A stretch of 64,000 bases of DNA, taken from Litsea cubeba (taxonomy: Eukaryota > Streptophyta > Magnoliopsida > Laurales > Lauraceae). The DNA lies in the NCBI GenBank assembly GCA_012931725.1, contig CM022944.1, positions 62,823,915-62,887,914 on the forward strand, written 5' to 3'. Within the stretch, counting starts at the first letter, position 1, and every line of letters begins with the position of its first letter. Below are positions 23,522 through 34,600 of this stretch, one piece after another. A model generated the notes under the pieces. That model did not search any database and was not told where the DNA came from. It saw only the letters and a list, made by a program, of their open reading frames with translations. Made by a program: the position numbers and the translations under genes.

Positions 23522-25897
23522 GCTACAACGAAGAAGTTAGCAGACAACGACTCCAAGGCGCAGAATGCACTCTTTAGTGGCCTTGTGGACAGCGAGCTGG
23601 TCAAAGTAATTGCATGCAAAACAGCCAAGGAAATATGGGACAAGTTGAAAAGCATTCATGAAGGAGATGAGAAGATCAAAGAAGCGAAATTGCAAACTCA
23701 TCGCTCTCAATTCGAGTCTCTTCGCATGGAGGAAAACGAGAATGTTGACTCGTATATGCAACGAGTGAATGAAGTCACGAATGACATTCGTGGGCTAGGG
23801 GAGGAGATTAAAGAACCAGTCATCGTCAAAAAGGTTCTAAGATCTCTTCTTCCCCGGTTTGATTCAAAAGTCTCAGCCATAGAAAAAGCCAAGGATCTGA
23901 ATGAATTTACCATGGATGAGTTGCATGGTTCACTCACTGCCTATGAGATGCGCATAGGTAAGACGTCTTCATCTGATAGAGAAGCGGCCTTCAAAGTTCA
24001 GAAAAAGGGAAGAGAGACTGCTGGTCATGATGATGATACTGATGATGATGAGTTTGAGGCTCAATTAGTTAGAAAGCTGAAGAACGGAAGCAATGGAAAG
24101 TACAAAGGGAAGCTACACTTTAAATGCTTCGATTGTGGCGGTGTTGGTCACTTTGCTGCGAAGTGTCCGCTGAAAGAAAATAATGATGATGACTCTTGCG
24201 TTGATAAGAGTAAATGGAAAAAAAATTTCAGAAAGAGGGGCAAAGCAAAAAGCTTCATCAGTCAATATAATGACAGCACGTCTGAAACTTCAGACGATGA
24301 TGAAACAGCTGAGGCAACTGAAGCTCTCTTCATGGTTACTGTTGAAGAAGAAGAGGAGCAAGAGCTGGAAGAGGAAGAGGAGGCTGAGGTCAATCTTGAA
24401 GAAGAACTCATTGCCGCACTTGAGGAGCTTAGCATGGAACGAAAAACAAGTAAGAAAAATCTGAAACTTCTTCATGAATCTGAAAGTTCAGTTATTGCTT
24501 TGAAAACTCAAGTTGAAGAATATAAAAGAATGGTAGAAGTCCTAGAAATACAAATCAGTACCAAAATTGAGGAAGTGGTGAAACTTGAGAATGAAATCCT
24601 TGGAGCAAGGACTGAAAATATACAAATGAATCAAAAGCTCAAGGAATTCCAAGCAATCAATGGAACATTGAAGCTAAATGAAATACTGAAAGTTCAAAGA
24701 CCTCCTCACTTCAAATTTGGTCTAGGATTTGAGAATGGAGAATCCTCTAAGATTACACCTCCTGAAAAGACAAAACCTGTGAAGCCCACCCAGCCTAGAA
24801 AAGAGTCCATTCAAGTGAGAAAGGAAATGAAGACTAACCAGCCACAAAGAAGATTCAAATTTTATGGTTACTGTTATCATTGCAATAGATATGGACATAA
24901 AAGGGCTGAATGCAAATTCTATGTTAGAAACAGCCCATTTGTGACTAGGAACCCTTTTTCAATCCTAAACAGTCACAAAATTGAGTGCTATAAGTGTCAT
25001 AATTATGGACACTTGACTAGGGATTGTAGATTGCCTATTGCTAACCAATTTCAGGCTGAAAAGAAACCCAAGTTAGTTAAGGCATGGAGGGCAAAGAAAA
25101 GGGAAGATAATTCCAAGGAATCTCTCATTGTGCAAACGGCATTCAATGCACAAAAGAAGGCAGCACCATGGGTCCTTGATAGTGGCTGTTCAAGCCATAT
25201 GACAGGTGATAAGGAAAAATTCGTCAAATTACAGCACTATGAAGGCGGATCAGTGAAGTTTGGTAACAATGATGGTGCCAAAATCTGCGGAAAAGGTGTT
25301 GTTCAGCTAAAGGCAAACAAGATCAGATCAGACGAGGTCTTATATATGTCTAGACCGAGACACAACTTGCTTAGTGTGAGCCAGATCTGTGACAAAGGCC
25401 ACGAAGTTGTCTTCACTAAGAATGGGTTTGCTATCAAGAAGTGTAGCAACGGCAAAACAGTGGCTACTGGATCTAGGACTGCTGGAAATCTCTATACATT
25501 GTCAGATGGAGCTGAAAAGACTTGCTTGATGAGTCGGACAGAGGAAAGTTGGTTGTGGCACAAACGCCTTGGGCATCTAAACTTTGATAACATGTCAAAG
25601 ATTTGCAATTCAAAGGCTGTCAGAGGTATGTCTACAGTTGAAAAGCCTTCCCACCCCATTTGCGATTCTTGTCAAAAGGGAAAGCAAACGAGGGTAATGT
25701 TCAAGTCAAAGGAGCATCATTCAAAGAAACCTCTTGAGCTAGTGCACACTGATCTCTGTGGACCGATGCGAACTCAAAGCACCAATGGAGATAAGTATTT
25801 TATGTTATGCATTGATGATTATATTCGTATGACATGGGTATTGTTTCTTAAGCATAAACATCAAGCACTTGATCGTTTTAAAGTGTTTAAAGCATAG
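23522..25897 (+). pseudogene. Copia B gag, protease and integrase N-part
   Basis: Gag continues (KEIWDKLKSIHEGDEKIKEA, MQRVNEVTNDIRGLGEEI). A first CCHC knuckle CFDCGGVGHFAAKC lies near residue 180 (counting from 23585). Next is an acidic stretch and a long coiled coil (about residues 255-365), then two more knuckles, CYHCNRYGHKRAEC (about 428) and CYKCHNYGHLTRDC (about 468). Protease has WVLDSGCSSHMTG (about 529). The integrase finger has LWHKRLGHLNFDNMSKI with CDSCQKGKQ, then VHTDLCGPM (catalytic D) and MLCIDDY. A TAG at 25895 stops the polyprotein inside integrase. Three knuckles split by a coiled coil is an unusual gag layout that Copia C shares. Confidence 0.93.
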
Positions 25898-27210
25898 GTT
25901 GAAAATATGCTTGGAAAACGTATCAAGATTTTAAGGTCTGATCGAGGCGGTGAATTCACATCTGAAGAGTTCACTAACTATTGTGAGCACCATGGCATTC
26001 AAAGACAGTATTCAGCCCCTAGAACTCCACAGCAAAATGGAGTTGTGGAACGGAAAAATCGCACTGTGCAAGAGATGGCTCGCACAATGCTAACTGAGAG
26101 CAAGCTAGCTGACAAATACTGGAAGGAGGCAATCCATACGGCTGTATACATTCAGAATCGATGCTTGATCAGGCCACATAAAGACAAAACTCCTTATGAG
26201 CTATGGTATGGGAGAAAAGCAACAGTCAAGCACTTCAGAGTCTTCGGTAGCAAGTGTTACATCAAGCGTCTTGAACAAAATCCGGGTAAATTTGAAGAAA
26301 GAGCTGATGAAGGTATATTTCTGGGTTACTCCTCATCTAGTAAGGCTTACAGATGTCTTAACAAAAGGACCAGAAAAATCATAGATAGTGCCGATGTTAG
26401 AATTGATGAAAACCGTGAATCAAAGAATGGAACTCATTATGACAGTCCAGTTTATGAGGACTCGAGTGAGATTGATGATGAAGTGGCTGAACCTAATGAT
26501 TCTGAGAAATCAAAGGATGACTCAGAGGATGCTACACCTAGAAAGAAAAGCACTTGGGTAGAACAACACCCTAAGGATCAAATCATTGGAGATCCTGAGG
26601 CCGGTGTTAAAACAAGACAAAGTGTAGTTAGCAATTACTCACTTGTGTCCACCATTGAACCCAAGACTATGGCTGAAGCCAGTCTCGATGAAAGTTGGTT
26701 CAAAGCTATGCATGAGGAGTTGGAGCAAATTGAGAAGAACTCCACATGGGAACTAGTTTCTAGACTGACCGATAAGAATGTTATTGGTACTAAATGGGTC
26801 TTTCAGAATAAGCTGAATGAAGATGGTCAGGTCATACGAAACAAAGCAAGGTTGGTTTGTAAAGGCTATGCTCAAGTTGAAGGCATAGATTTTGAAGAGA
26901 CCTTTGCACCGGTGGCTCGTCTGGAAGCCATTCGTATGTTTCTTGCATTGGCTGCATGCAAAACCTTCAAGGTATTTCAGATGGATGTAAAGTCAGCCTT
27001 CTTGAATGGATTACTTGAAGAAGAGGTCTACATTGAGCAACCTGATGGTTTTCTCAATAGCAAAAATTCAGACCTAGTGTGCAAGTTGAAAAAGGCTCTT
27101 TATGGGCTGAAACAAGCGCCAAGGGCGTGGTATGCAAGGCTGGACCTCTATCTCCGCAAGATCGGCTTTGGAAAAGGACTGGTTGATAGCAATCTTTATG
27201 TCAAACAGAG
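25898..27210 (+). pseudogene. Copia B integrase C-part and reverse transcriptase
   Basis: Same frame as the preceding piece after the TAG. It has [12 protein letters not shown] (second D), [13 protein letters not shown] (catalytic E), then the copia integrase tail ([25 protein letters not shown]) and an acidic linker with the second-half motif [22 protein letters not shown] begins WELVSRL with [45 protein letters not shown] and [12 protein letters not shown] one-base shift near 27205 ends the frame at a TGA (27212) and moves reading to the next piece. Confidence 0.93.
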
Positions 27211-28191
27211 TTGAGCAAACAGCTGGTTGTCATTGCTTATGTCGATGACATAATCTTTGGTGGCAATGATGAGGAAATGTGCAGGAATTTTGCTGAAGAG
27301 ATGAAGAAAGAATTTGAGATGTCAATGCTTGGAGAACTAAAGTTCTTCCTTGGTTTACAAGTTCAGCAGCTGAAACATGGTATCTTCATATCACAGATGA
27401 AATACATCAAGGAAATGCTGAAGCGTTTTAACATGGAAGACAGCAAGCCAGTGAGCACACCAATGACAACGAACACAAAGCTAAGCAAAGATGATAAGGG
27501 TTCATCCGTTGATCACACCACTTATCGTTCTATGATAGGAAGCTTGCTTTATTTGACTGCTACAAGACCGGATCTTCTGCAAGCAGTATGTATGGTGGCT
27601 CGATTTCAAGCATCACCAACTGAGACGCACCTTACAGCAGTAAAAAGGATATTTCGATATCTGAAAGGTACCATGGAGCTTGGCATTTGGTATCCTAAAG
27701 GCAAATCCTTCACTCTTGTTGCATACTCTGACGCCGATTGGGCTGGATGTATAGATGATCGCAAGAGTACAAGCGGTGGTGCATTCTATCTCGGTGAAAG
27801 GTTGGTGGCATGGCACAGTAAGAAACAAGATTCAGTATCCCTTTCTACAGCGGAAGTAGAATATATTGCAGCAGCAACTTGTTATACGCAAGTGTTATGG
27901 ATGCGGCAAATGCTCTCTGATCTAGGAGTTCCGACAACAGATCCTACGCCGATCCTCTGTGACAACACAAGTGCAATTCACATCTCTAAGAATCCTGTTC
28001 AGCATTCTAGAACGAAGCATGTTGCAATCCGCTATCACTTTCTCAAGGAAAAGGTTGCAGACGGTGAGGTAAAGTTGGAATATGTTCCAACTACTGAGCA
28101 AGTTGCTGATATCTTCACAAAACCTCTGCCAAAAGAAGTCTTCGAGTATCTCCGGAAAAAATTAGGAGTTACTCACTCTCCTAATCCTTAG
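27211..28191 (+). pseudogene. Copia B reverse transcriptase C-part and RNase H
   Basis: Begins at KQLVVIAYVDDIIFGG, which holds the catalytic YVDD of RT. RNase H follows: YSDADWAGC, DRKSTSGGAFYLG, TAEVEYIAAA, LWMRQMLSDLG, LCDNTSAIHISKNPVQHSRT and VADIFTKPLP, so the acidic active-site residues are kept. It ends with a TAG at 28189. Apart from one stop and one frameshift the Copia B polyprotein is complete, so it could be almost functional. Confidence 0.94.
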
Positions 28192-28534
28192 GAGTTGTGC
28201 TTGAAAGGGGGAGCAATGTATTCCTTGAATATCCTATTCGCTCCTTGGTTGGTCCCTTTGGACTTGTTGTCAAAGGGGGAGAAAGTTATGCTAGGAGAAA
28301 GCAAAGTTATGCTAGGAGAAAGCTATGCTAGAAGCAAAGTTATGCTAGGAGAAAGCTATGCTAGAAGAAGTTATGCTATGATAGCTTGGGGGAGATTGGT
28401 ATCAAGATTGTGAATGTGAAGATCTTGATTCTGTTGAGTCTATGGTTCTGAAGAAGCTTCATGAAGGTCAACTGGTTCAAAGTGTTCCAAGTGTTGAAGT
28501 TCCAAGTGTTGCCAACAATTCCAAAGGGGGAGAT
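28192..28534 (+). other. Copia B 3' untranslated region with several purine tracts
   Basis: Purine tracts GAAAGGGGGAG (28204), CAAAGGGGGAG (28271) and the terminal CCAAAGGGGGAGAT (28521-28534). Between them, 28275-28383 is a tandem repeat of about 24-27 bp built on 'aaagttatgctaggagaaagc'. The terminal tract is enclosed by CCAACAA before and TTGTTGG after, the inverted repeat reported for Sireviruses. Confidence 0.85.
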
Positions 28535-29601
28535 TGTTGGAATTTGAGATGTACTGAGAAGTCTTATGAAGCATTGAAGTGTTTAGTATCTCAAGTATCA
28601 TTTTGAGTTGGAATTATTGTCAACACAATGTCACAAGTATGGTGTTGATAGTATGGTATTGATAGAGCTTCAAAGAGAAAACAGAGCTGAAATAGTATAG
28701 GAATTCAGAATTCCTGAAGCAGTGTGGTCGGTCGACCGGGGACCCCACGCGGTCGACCGGGAAAGAGAAATCTGCAGAATACAGTCCCAGATAGCTCCCA
28801 GTTATTTTGTTGCCACAGTGTGTCGCCGGTCGACCGGGAACCCCATGCGGTCGACCGAGCACGGGAACCAGAATTGCGCAGAAATAGAAGTTGTGCACGA
28901 AAATTCAGGATTCTTATGTATTTCGTTTTGGACTCTTTCTAAACGAATTCTAGCCTAATTTGAACACTCTTAAGGGTTACCATAACCTATATAAAGGCTT
29001 GATTGGTTCGTTTTCATGAGTACAGAAGAGAAGAGAGAACAAAAAGAGAGAGTTTTGGAGAGAAGAGTGATTGGAGAAGAAGGCGCTGCTGTGTGCTGTT
29101 GTGCTGCAAGTTTCTACAGCAAGTGTGGACGAGAATGTGCTCATGAAGATGGTGATTCGTCCATAGATAAGTGTCTCTCTTTTTTATGCTTTAAATTTCA
29201 ATTTGTAAGGGATTGAGAGAGAGAGATTGTAGAGGGGAAGGGCTGTAGAAAAGTTCTCTACTTTAATTCTGTAGAACATCAAGTTGGTGCTTGGTGTTAG
29301 GGGTTTGGTGATCCTATCTGTTGGTACAGATAAATTGTAAAGGGAGTAGGTGCTTCCTAGATAGTTGGTGCTATTTGAAACTTAAGGGTTGGTGCTCTTT
29401 GTCGTTGGTGCGACTAAATAGATTCAGACCTGTTTCGGGTCGGTGTTCGGACAGTCTTTGAACCGTGGACGTAGCCTTTTGGTGAACCACGTTAAATCTG
29501 GTGTCCTTGTGTGATTTGATTTGCTTTTGTTGTTAAATTGGACCTGTTTTTAAGCAATCACTGATTCACCCCCCCCCCCTCAGTGATCGCGATATCTAAC
29601 A
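28535..29601 (+). repeat. 3' LTR of Copia B
   Basis: A 1067-bp LTR, TGTTGG to CTAACA, followed by the second CTCTA (29602-29606). It contains the same two palindrome pairs as the 5' LTR (28730-28856) and the same TATA box. Confidence 0.95.
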
Positions 29602-30117
29602 CTCTAGTCACAAAAGAGACTGGAGCGACAAAATGTCTGAAGCTTTGTGGGCCTATCGAACCACCGTTCGAGGACCAACCCATAGCACACCATTCTCCTT
29701 AGTCTATGGATGCGAAGCTGTCGTGCCCTTGGAAGTACAATTCCTTCCTTGAGGGTATCCTTGCAAAATGACATGACTCAAGAAAGCAATGTCAAATTGC
29801 GACTCCATGAGCTGGACAATCTCGATGAGAGACGGCTCGAAGCTCAACAAAGCATTGAACTTTACCAAGCACACATGGCAGGATCTTTCGATAAAAAGGT
29901 CAGGCAACGCGCCTACCAAAAGAGTGACTTGGTTCTTGCGGTAAAAAGACCAATGGTCTTCGCTCACAAGTCCAAAGGCAAATTTGAGCCAAAATGGGAG
30001 GGACCCTACATCATCAACAAGGTTTTCTCTAATGGCGCATACGCACTCCTAAACATGGAAGGTGACAGATGTATGCTGCCCATCAACGGCAAGTTCTTAA
30101 AGCGGTACTACCCTTGA
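29602..30117 (+). pseudogene. Tat-1 pol, part 4: integrase C-terminal end
   Basis: After Copia B the integrase resumes: [20 protein letters not shown] (translated from 29609), [18 protein letters not shown] frameshift near 29745 follows, then SNVKLRLHELDNLDERRLEA, a C-terminal domain rich in basic residues, KFEPKWEGPYIINKVFSNGAY and a TGA after LKRYYP at 30115. There is no chromodomain, as expected for Tat. Confidence 0.92.
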
Positions 30118-30477
30118 AGACTTACCCAACTGGGTAAGAGCAATGCCTGTATGGCCAAAACCGGTTTCCAGGTACACGCTCGCTAAACCCACCCTTTTTT
30201 TAGAATTTTCATATCAAATGTTGAAATTTCTAGAAATTTAAAACAATGCTTACTTTCATCGTTTCATTGTTCAAAAAAAAATATCCAAGTTTAGGAACCT
30301 TTCCCTAACTTGACCAAAATTTTCAACCCTTGAACCCAAAATTCATGGTTTGAAACAAAATCCGGATTCAGGGATTTCCACCCTAGTCCACCCTGCCTTT
30401 TACCGCCAAAATGGTTTTAGGTCAAAACTTATGACCCTTGTGTCTTTAAACAAAAAAAATGGTTTTTCAAAAAAAAA
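30118..30477 (+). other. Tat-1 post-pol spacer, no gene
   Basis: AT-rich non-coding sequence with A-runs. I see no reading frame or structural motif of note. Confidence 0.7.
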
Positions 30478-30940
30478 CCACGGGGAAGCGACGCTTAGTC
30501 GATACTCGCACAAATCGGAAGCATACGAACCACGTTCGACACTTCCAAAATTGCAGGGAAGCGACATTTCGTCGATACTTGCAAAATCCAAAACTGTGGA
30601 GACGCAACATTTCAGTTGATATCCACAACCCAAATTTCAAAGGTTCGAAAAAACCTAAAAAACCATGGAGACGCAACATTTCAATTGATATCCATAACTC
30701 AAAGGTTCGAGAAAACCACAAATTTCAAAAATCGTGGGGAAACGACATCAAGTCAGTACCCGTAAAACCAAAATTTTTGAAAAGCAAGGATGCGACATTC
30801 CATCGATACTTGCACCCAAATCCGCAAGGATGCGACATTTCATCGATACTCGCAACCGAATGAGCAAGGATGCGACATTCCATCGATACTTGCAAGAACA
30901 TTCAGCAGGGAGGCGACTTTTAGTCGATACTTGCATTTTT
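30478..30940 (+). repeat. Degenerate tandem repeat in Tat-1 spacer
   Basis: About nine diverged copies of a ~45-60-bp unit whose core is 'gcgacattccatcgatacttgca' (for example near 30486, 30552, 30609, 30670, 30790, 30831, 30868, 30911). Most copies have a TCGA or TTGA centre and a preceding run of 'ggagacg/aaggatgcg'. Confidence 0.75.
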
Positions 30941-30952
30941 GAAAACCAAACC

Positions 30953-31345
30953 GGCTATAAATGGCATCAAAACAGGCTATAAATGCCACAAACCGGCTAT
31001 CAATGCCACCAAAATAAAACAGGCTATAAATGCCACAAACCAGCTATAAATGCCATCAAAACAGGCTATAAATGCCACAAACTGGCTATCAATGCCACCA
31101 AAACAAAATAGGCTATAAATGCCACAAACCGGCTATCAATGCCACAAAAACAAAACCGGCTATCAATGCCACAAACAAAAACTTGGATTTCAAAAAACCC
31201 GACTATAGATGCCACAAAACAAACCGGCTATCAATGCCACCAAAACTGTCTATAGATGCCACACAAAAAAAAAAACTCAGCTATCAATGCCACAAGAAAA
31301 GCTGGCTCTTGTGCCAAAATTGGCTTCCATGCCACAAACAAAAAA
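30953..31345 (+). repeat. GGCTATAAATGCCA tandem repeat in Tat-1 spacer
   Basis: Roughly seventeen copies of a 16-30-bp unit, 'ggctataaatgccacaaacc' or 'ggctatcaatgccaccaaaa'. The core GGCTAT.AATGCC is nearly an inverted repeat (GGC...GCC). The same core returns in three copies at 39727-39780 at the end of the Tat-1 LTR. Confidence 0.85.
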
Positions 31346-31420
31346 CTGGCTTCCATGCCAAAACAATCATTTGACAAAAGATTTTCACAAAATGATAACC
31401 TTTTGATCAAATCCCATTTA

Positions 31421-31541
31421 GCAATTACTTTTATCACAAAAAGATTCAAGTGAGCGTAGGGATAACAAAAAAAAAAGAGCATCCCATTTAGCAATTACTT
31501 TTATCACAAAAAGATTCAAGTGAGCGTAGGGATAACAAAAA
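31421..31541 (+). repeat. 60-bp direct duplication
   Basis: Two almost identical tandem copies of the segment starting 'atcccatttagcaattactt' (31421 and 31482), each ending in an A-run. Confidence 0.9.
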
Positions 31542-31683
31542 AAGAGTACCAAAAAAAAATATACATGTAGTACCAAAAAAAAAATAAAGTGTTCACAAGC
31601 ACTACGAAAAAAAAATTACCAAAAAATACAAGTGGTACTAAAAAAGAGAGAAGGATGGTTTCTGTTAAAAGAAATACAGGAGC

Positions 31684-34600
31684 TCAATCAAAAATGGTCT
31701 CCAGCCAAGAGTTCAGTTCCTCAAGCAAACTTTTAGCCTCAGCCGTCAAGGATTCCAAGGCACGATTCTTCAGGAATTTGCCATGAGATGCTGGAGTGGG
31801 TTGTACCCCTTCTTTCGCACCAGGAAGCTTATCTCGAGCAGTTCACCATTGTTTGTTCTCATCAGACTTCCTTTTGAGAACCCGATCGGCATCTGCAACC
31901 CGGTGAATCAGAGTAGTCTCCCTTTCACGAGCCTCTGTTATTGCAGTCCACTTGGCAGCGACTTGTGCCTGCAGATGCTCAAGACGTCTCCTGGCCTCAT
32001 CGACCTCCCTATCAAGGATGTCCGGTCATGTGTCAGCCCAATGATGTTTAGCTCTTCTAAGTTCTTCTCTCAGACTACCTGCTTCCTGCTTTCTGTAGCC
32101 TCATTCAGGTTAGACTGAGCCATATTCGCAGGGTCCAGGAACATCTCCTTGAAGAACTGATCATCAGGAAAACCAATGGTCTCAAACCACCTGTCACCCA
32201 GCTCAATGATCCTATCAACGATCGCCCTGGCACTTGTGACATCTAGACTAGCCTCTTCAGCATCACCGAGAATCTCACGCACATGCTGGATCATCCCAAA
32301 TCCGGCATCTAAGTGCCCAGAAAGCAGAGTCTCAGAACTCACACCACCACCTTCTTCGCAAAAAGAAGAGATGGCCCAGCTGAAGATTCGCCCAACTCCG
32401 TTGGTCGGCCGCTCATATCATCATCTGTTGGAAGAGTAACAAAAGAACTCTTTCCAGTTGAAGCTGCTCCTGTTCGGGAAGGAATCTCAGCACGAGGTAT
32501 CTCCTCAACGTTGTCAGAACTGGTCCCAGGAGTCTCTACCTCTGGATCAACCTCTGGCATCCCTTGCTCTGGTTCTGAAGGAAGCGATGGACCCTCCTCT
32601 GTCACTTCAAAACCTGTCAAAGAAACACAAAAAGGTATGAATATGATCCTGTTTGAAAATCATTATCAGGGTTATAACTACAAAATACCTTCTTCGATGA
32701 CTGGCGGAACACTTTCCTCCTCCATGAACTCATTGGAAGCATCATGAACATTTGCGTCCATCGAGGGTTCAAAGTCATCGGAATCCTGTGGCAAGTCAGC
32801 TGGCAAGAAATGTGTTAGCAAACCAAGTCACAGACAAAAAAAAAAAGAAAAAAAAAGTGAAGTCGTACCAATTGGAGATTCTGGATTCACTCCAGAGTCC
32901 CTCGGTTCTTCTTCAGGTGCCTCGACAGGATCCGTCACCACCTCATCGACTGGAACCACAGGCATCGCCAAGTCTTCCTCTGCTAAAAAAAGAAAAAAAG
33001 AAAAGCAGAAACAAGAAGCAAATCAGAACATGGAAAAATCCCATGAAAAGAAATGGAAAGAGAAAAAGGAAGAATCATACCTTCACCGACGGTCTCTTCT
33101 TCTCGGTTTCTCTTCTTTGGAGGCTCGTCAGCATCCACTGGCACATCCTCATTGATAGTAAGAGGAACTTCCAAGTCAGGAGAGTCCTCATGCTGCCCCT
33201 TGCTGCGATGATGACTCCTCCTCCTCTTACTCCTGCGGGCTCGCTTCTTAGAGGAACCTGCCCCGCTGTCAGAGTCAGGTTTCCCACTTGACTCCTCACT
33301 AGATGGTCTACTCTTGTCAGTAGACTCCATGGAAGCTTGCCTCTGTGCCACTTGCATCCAAGCGCCAAGTTCTGTTTCCTCCTGTTCTAGCTGCTCTGAA
33401 GCTTCATCAGGTATTTCTCGAACAGCTTCAGAACCAATGACGCCCTGGTCACCGAGAAAACCTATCTTGTGCTTCTCTCCAGAAAGGAAGGCCCAAACTT
33501 CTTCTCGCCGGACGCCATCCGACTTTCCAAGGCCCTTTCCAGATGCGAGCTTCACATCAAGCTCCTTCTTGGAAAGCCCCCGATATGCCGAAAAGCTCTC
33601 CGCGAACCACTTCGCAAAGCCGGCAGTCCGGGAAGTCAGCAACACAGGATAAGAAATCATGGCTGTAGTGTCTTCAGCACTATAGAAAGCCCATGCATTT
33701 ATCCCGTCCTGTAAGCCTCCAAAGCGCTTCACCATGCTTGAAGGCGCTCCAACAACGCCTTAAGAAAAGCCCAGCTGCAAAGCAAAGCGAGAGGGTACAT
33801 ACGGCTGGATGTCGACGAAAAGATGTCTACGGTACACCATCGTGCCGACACGTATGCTGAAAAGCTACTCTCTCTCTGCATTCGTCAAGGAATAATGCCT
33901 TCCCGACCCCGCCCTGGTAGAGTCTCGGGAGGCACCAAAATCAAAAGCCTTCTTCCGCAACTCCGGAGAAAGCTTCACTGAAGACTGCCCCATCTCGACA
34001 TCCCTGAACCGTCGGATCCTCATGCGGGCAAACAAAAGTGATTCGGACACGACTTTGCCCTTAGCCAGTCGAATCATCAGAGGATCATTATCCTGTGCAG
34101 TACCCAGCCGGTGGAAGCCAGGACAGTGGTATACATACCACGAATAAAAGATGTGGGCTGAAAATACCCTATTCATGGGAAGCCCAAGCCGAACCAAAAA
34201 AGCAGCAGCCTGCAGTTCGGCACACAGGTAGGAGTAAAGAGCTGGCACCAAAGCAAGCTGCTCTCCAAACGCCATCTGACAAGCCGGAAAAATACAATGC
34301 GGCCTGATGTGCGTTCCATCTCCTCCAGCAAAAATAGCCTCACCAAGCCAATAAGTGAGGTAAACAGCGAGATCTCTCCGCAGTGCAATATCAGGACATA
34401 TGGCATTTGTACTGGCACAGAAATCTCTCAACTCTTCTTGCATGGCCAAGATCTTCTTTGAACTTGGATCCTGAGCTCCGGCTTCTTGGGTCACGCTATC
34501 AGAAGACTCCCTACTATCAAAAAAGTTGGGGAATGAAGAGCTAGAACTCTTCCAATTGCTGGATCTAACTTTCAAACCCTCCTTCTCCTTCAAAAAATCA

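Larger units (their letters stand above)
20472..29601 (+). mobile_element. Copia B, full-length Sirevirus-like element
   Basis: A 9130-bp element (7.4 kb without the solo LTR inside it) flanked by target duplication CTCTA (20467-20471 and 29602-29606), inserted in Tat-1 integrase. Both LTRs, primer site, gag, protease, integrase, RT, RNase H and a multi-copy polypurine region are present in copia order. Sirevirus features: several purine tracts before the 3' LTR, an inverted repeat (CCAACAA / TTGTTGG) around the last one, palindromic boxes upstream of the TATA box, and a C-run near the LTR end. There is no long envelope-like reading after RNase H. Confidence 0.95.
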
